Under the pieces are notes generated by a model. That model was not told the origin of the DNA. It did not search any database and worked only from the letters and a program-made list of their open reading frames with translations. A program made the position numbers and the translations under genes. Positions 61,428 through 64,000 of a stretch of 64,000 nucleotides of DNA are shown here, one piece after another (position 1 is the stretch's first letter; the number at the start of each line of letters is the position of its first letter). Where the stretch lies: positions 868,001 through 932,000 of the forward strand of contig NZ_CP146609.1 of NCBI RefSeq assembly GCF_037094465.1. Direction: 5' to 3'. This DNA is from Pseudodesulfovibrio sp. 5S69. GTDB lineage: Bacteria; Desulfobacterota; Desulfovibrionia; Desulfovibrionales; Desulfovibrionaceae.

Positions 61428-61528
61428 GCCAATGTCTCGAGCACAACAAGCCACATCCAGGCGTCCCACGCAAACCTTATCGCGAATGCGCGGCCAATCA
61501 TCGGTGTACGACTTCTTACGTCGGGCTT

Positions 61529-61871
61529 TTCGCGGCAATGCATTCCCAACAAACGGAGATCAGCAATCGGAAGCGAACCCTAGAGCCCGTTCCCGGCGGC
61601 GAAGCGCAGGCTGGATCGAGTCTGCGCAGCAGACATCCATTCGGCCAGCGGAAGCCGCCTACGGGCTCTTGGGTCCGCTTCCGCGCGCTCGCACCGCAGC
61701 GCAGTTTTTGCTTCCTTTTTTCTGCGCCAGCAAAAAAGGAAGTCGCCGTAAAGGCGAAATCATTAAATAAGGCGGACAACCAAACGCTCGGACGCGAATG
61801 CGCGGACATCCCCCCGAGCTCAACAAGGTCCGCCGCCAGGCGATCCACCTCAACCCCGACGCGGGTGCGCG
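61529..61871 (+). repeat. 444-bp-offset direct repeat, unit 2
   Basis: Second copy of 61085-61427. Between the two copies lie about 100 bp containing further GCGAATGCGCGG motifs. Confidence 0.8.
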
Positions 61872-61916
61872 GTCATTCTCCGGCGCTCCACTCGCACACA
61901 AAAAGGAAAGAGGCCC

Positions 61917-63305
61917 TTACCCTCGCTCGGCGTGGAGCAGCCGCTTCCATCGCTTGGCCTCGTCCCAGTTGAATCCGCCCGGCACGCAGGGCCAGATGGA
62001 GTTGTTCTGGAAAAGCGGCTCCTCCTCAAGCGGATACGGGCTGGCCGCGCAGGCCGTTTCGAACATGGGCGAACCCGGGATGGGCGTGTAGTGCGCCAGA
62101 TGGGGCCGGAACCCGTAGGCGCGCACGTGTTGCACCGCTTCCTCCACGTTGCCGAGGTCCTGGCCGGGCAGGCCGAACAGGATGTACACGCCGATGTCGT
62201 CGAGGTCGAAGCCCGCATCGAGCAGGTTGCGCGCGCCCGCCTCCCACTGCTCGCGGGTCAGCTTGACGTCGTGGCGGTGGTCGAAGTCCGTGGTCTCCAA
62301 CCCCAACCGCACCGTGGTCAGCCCGGCCGCCTTGAGGCGCTCGCAGACATCCACGGTCAGGTGTCGGATATGCATGGCGTTGGGGGTGTGCAACCGCAGG
62401 TCCATGGCGGATGCGGCCAACCCGTCCAGGACCGGCCAGAGCCAGCGGTCCGGGTTGACCAGCAGGGCGTCGTCGTAAAAGGCGAAGTCGCGCACACCCC
62501 GGTCGTATTCGGATTGGATGGACGCCATGACCGCTTCGGCCGTGGACTGGCGGAAGCGCGGATACAGGGCGTTGCTCGCGCAGTACTCGCAGGAGAACGG
62601 GCAGCCGCGCGACCCGAGGACGATGGAATAGGCAGGGTCGGTGTAGAGGTCGAGCGCCAATGAAAGGCCATTTTTATCAAGCTGTTGTGGGGTGTTGAAA
62701 TTAATCAGCTCCCAAAAACGCGACCAGTTGTCCGGCCGCTCCAGCGGGCCCTGCTGGAGGTGTGCTCTCGCGTGGCGCGCGGCGTGGTCGCCGCACAGGG
62801 TGGCGTAGGTACCGCCCAGGAAGCGGGGCACGTCGGGCCATAGCTCGGCGCAGACGTCGAGGATGTCCAGGGCGCCGGGGTACCAGTAGGTCATGATGGT
62901 CGTGACCAGCACGGCGTCGGGCGCGGGATCGATCGCGGCCAAGGCTTCGAGGACCCGGTCGCGGGGCAGGCCGTAGCGGGAAAAGCGGCGGTCCATGAAG
63001 GCGAGCGGCGCGGGCGGTCCGATCTCCTCCTTGGGGTAGTGGCCGGTGCCGTATTTGCCGGGCCTTGGCCATTTCAGGCCCTGTTCGGGGACCGCCTGCC
63101 AGGTCGGGTCCAGGCAATCGAGGAGGGCCACCGAGGCCCCGGCGGCGCGGAGCATGTCCAGGCAGGCGAGCAGTCCGGCCGGGCGCGACCAGACGTTGAA
63201 GGCCGCGAAGTCGGTGATCCACGGGTTGATGCCGAGCACGCGCGGGCCGTGCTCCCGGCCGGGGCGGGCGGACCACGGGATGTGCGGAAACGCGGGGCGG
63301 CCCAT
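61917..63305 (-). CDS. B12-binding/radical SAM protein
   Basis: A 462-residue protein. The N-terminal B12-like Rossmann region (GPRVLGINPWITDFAAFNVW; AGASVALLDCLDP) is followed by the radical SAM cluster CPFSCEYC and a TIM-barrel core (RLHTPNAMHIRHLTVDVCER; VYILFGLPGQDLGNVEEAVQ). Its substrate is unknown; members of this group make anaerobic modifications or carbon-skeleton rearrangements. The start at 63305 is the only convincing one. Confidence 0.92.
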   Translation of the reverse strand: MGRPAFPHIPWSARPGREHGPRVLGINPWITDFAAFNVWSRPAGLLACLDMLRAAGASVALLDCLDPTWQAVPEQGLKWPRPGKYGTGHYPKEEIGPPAPLAFMDRRFSRYGLPRDRVLEALAAIDPAPDAVLVTTIMTYWYPGALDILDVCAELWPDVPRFLGGTYATLCGDHAARHARAHLQQGPLERPDNWSRFWELINFNTPQQLDKNGLSLALDLYTDPAYSIVLGSRGCPFSCEYCASNALYPRFRQSTAEAVMASIQSEYDRGVRDFAFYDDALLVNPDRWLWPVLDGLAASAMDLRLHTPNAMHIRHLTVDVCERLKAAGLTTVRLGLETTDFDHRHDVKLTREQWEAGARNLLDAGFDLDDIGVYILFGLPGQDLGNVEEAVQHVRAYGFRPHLAHYTPIPGSPMFETACAASPYPLEEEPLFQNNSIWPCVPGGFNWDEAKRWKRLLHAERG

Positions 63306-63310
63306 GGCGG

Positions 63311-63487
63311 CTAACGGGTCAGGAGGTTGGTCAGGATGGTCAGCCCGAGCATGACGATGACCACGATGAGCAGGATGTTGGTCATCTTGTCGCGGCGCTT
63401 GACCCGTTCGGCCTTGGAGCGGGTGAACTGGCCGATGATGAGGAAGACCAGGCCGAGGATGATGATCAGTTTGACGAGCGTACCCAT
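63311..63487 (-). CDS. Small two-span membrane protein
   Basis: A 58-residue frame: MGTLVKLIIILGLVFLIIG, a basic loop (FTRSKAERVKRRDKM) and a second span (NILLIVVIVMLGLTILTNLL). Its stop lies 6 bp before the radical SAM start, on the same strand, so it is the first gene of that pair. Short but with clear spans, a charged loop and good context. Confidence 0.65.
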   Translation of the reverse strand: MGTLVKLIIILGLVFLIIGQFTRSKAERVKRRDKMTNILLIVVIVMLGLTILTNLLTR

Positions 63488-63684
63488 GGGGAGGGTGTAG
63501 CGGGTTTTTCGGAAAATGTCTTGCGTTCGGGCATGGCGGCCGTCTATATATGAAATGCTCTCGGCTGCTTCGGGGTGTGAATCATGTCCGCGAGGCGACC
63601 TTCCTTCCGTGGCCCGGCACGCGCTGCCGGTTGCCGCGTTCCGTCCCGTTTCCCCTGCGCCGCCCGGCGCGAAGGGGGACTTAT

Positions 63685-64000
63685 ATGCTGAGGTTCCTCA
63701 AGCGTCCCGAGGTAGTCTACTGCCTGGCCGTTGCCGTCCTTATGGCCGCCTTGTGCCTGCTCACGGGCCAGCTCAGCGCCTATTTCCTCTTTTTCTTCGT
63801 CTACGTGCCGTTGCTCAAGGCGCCCATTCTCCTCGTTCCGATCGCCGGTGTCCCGCTCGCGGCCTATCTGCTGGGCGGCCCAGGGCTCAGGAGTGCGGCC
63901 AAGTGGACCTCTCTGACCGTCGTCGGCTTCGTGCTCGGCATCGCCGGAATCATCGCGATCGCCCTGGGGCCGAACTGGTTGGAGCGGAACCTGGCCTGGG
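63685..64000 (+). CDS. Membrane protein, N-terminal part (runs off window)
   Basis: Begins MLRFLKRPEVVYCLAVAVLM with AAGGGGGA upstream, followed by at least three hydrophobic spans (SAYFLFFFVYVPLL; ILLVPIAGVPLAAYLLGG; TVVGFVLGIAGIIAIALG). The rest is outside the window, so the family is not assigned. Confidence 0.7.
   Translation, partial: MLRFLKRPEVVYCLAVAVLMAALCLLTGQLSAYFLFFFVYVPLLKAPILLVPIAGVPLAAYLLGGPGLRSAAKWTSLTVVGFVLGIAGIIAIALGPNWLERNLAW

Larger units (their letters stand above)
60663..61916. repeat. Gene-free tract with hairpins and a tandem duplication
   Basis: A long stem (AAGAAGCTGA...TCAGCTTCT, about 60760-60850), a third GAGAGCCGCTGT element (60933-60970) and a 330-bp segment repeated with an offset of 444 bp (about 61085-61427 and 61529-61871). 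Frames within it overlap on both strands and carry no ribosome site or domain, so I call no gene. Confidence 0.7.

Noticed and set aside
60811..61473. Long overlapping frames on both strands in the 444-bp-offset duplication
   Set aside because: Frames are open on both strands at once, start in the repeat, lack ribosome sites and contain peptide strings typical of falsely predicted genes in repeats.

Overview
The window is about 62-63% GC and carries gene sets typical of a Desulfovibrio/Pseudodesulfovibrio-type sulfate-reducing deltaproteobacterium (Desulfobacterota). The indicators are an electron-bifurcating NfnAB pair, a TunR-type integrase/Mop fusion regulator, a Tat-exported molybdopterin thiosulfate/polysulfide reductase with rhodaneses, TAXI-TRAP and LytTR genes beside acs, and probable selenoproteins. 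The assignment rests on gene content and on recognised protein families; no database was searched.

Layout. 1-2.9 kb is chromosomal core: mreC (partial), mreB, a YhcC-type radical SAM protein and an O6-alkylguanine methyltransferase. About 3.4-20.4 kb looks like a genomic island, bounded by degenerate att-like repeats; the right one holds the 3' part of a tRNA-Glu. Its cargo is an envelope stress/efflux block (outer-membrane barrel, LolA-like protein, MacB-type ABC pair, Spy-like sensor, anti-sigma, ECF sigma, ABC-2 exporter), a sulfur block (two TauE/SafE permeases, ArsR regulator, a DsrE-like protein with in-frame UGA, a Cys-rich protein), TunR, an XRE regulator with a frameshifted DNA methyltransferase, and an integrase module. 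20.8-29.5 kb has a PAS protein and then an eight-gene operon headed by a FadR/GntR regulator: small protein, polytopic membrane protein, Tat metallo-beta-lactamase fold protein, G3E GTPase fusion, ExbB, ExbD and a TonB-like protein. 29.5-33.95 kb is a second integrative element flanked by duplicated integrase 3' ends, with an AT-rich TPR cargo.

34-51 kb returns to core genes: copZ, copA, recQ, an MFS exporter, nfnAB, a TAXI binding protein, a LytTR response regulator, acs, a phosphoesterase, an OmpA lipoprotein and a FecR protein. 51.2-58.8 kb is a sulfur-redox cluster: cytochrome c, a three-subunit molybdopterin reductase, a triple rhodanese, a rhodanese-thioredoxin fusion whose catalytic Cys codon is UGA, a TorD-like chaperone and a CsoR/CstR-type repressor. 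A perfect CsoR-type palindrome lies in the promoter of the first gene. 58.8-64 kb has an EF-hand protein, era, a DUF1992 protein, a long gene-free tract with a 444-bp-offset duplication, a radical SAM/B12 protein, an unlisted 58-residue membrane protein and a membrane protein cut by the window end.

The most notable points are two independent in-frame UGA codons at catalytic Cys positions of sulfur-carrier proteins, each followed by a bSECIS-like hairpin; a persulfide-sensor-like repressor with a matching operator over the reductase promoter; and two integrative modules sharing a 5' leader and covarying tandem hairpins. No CRISPR array, rRNA or intact tRNA was seen.
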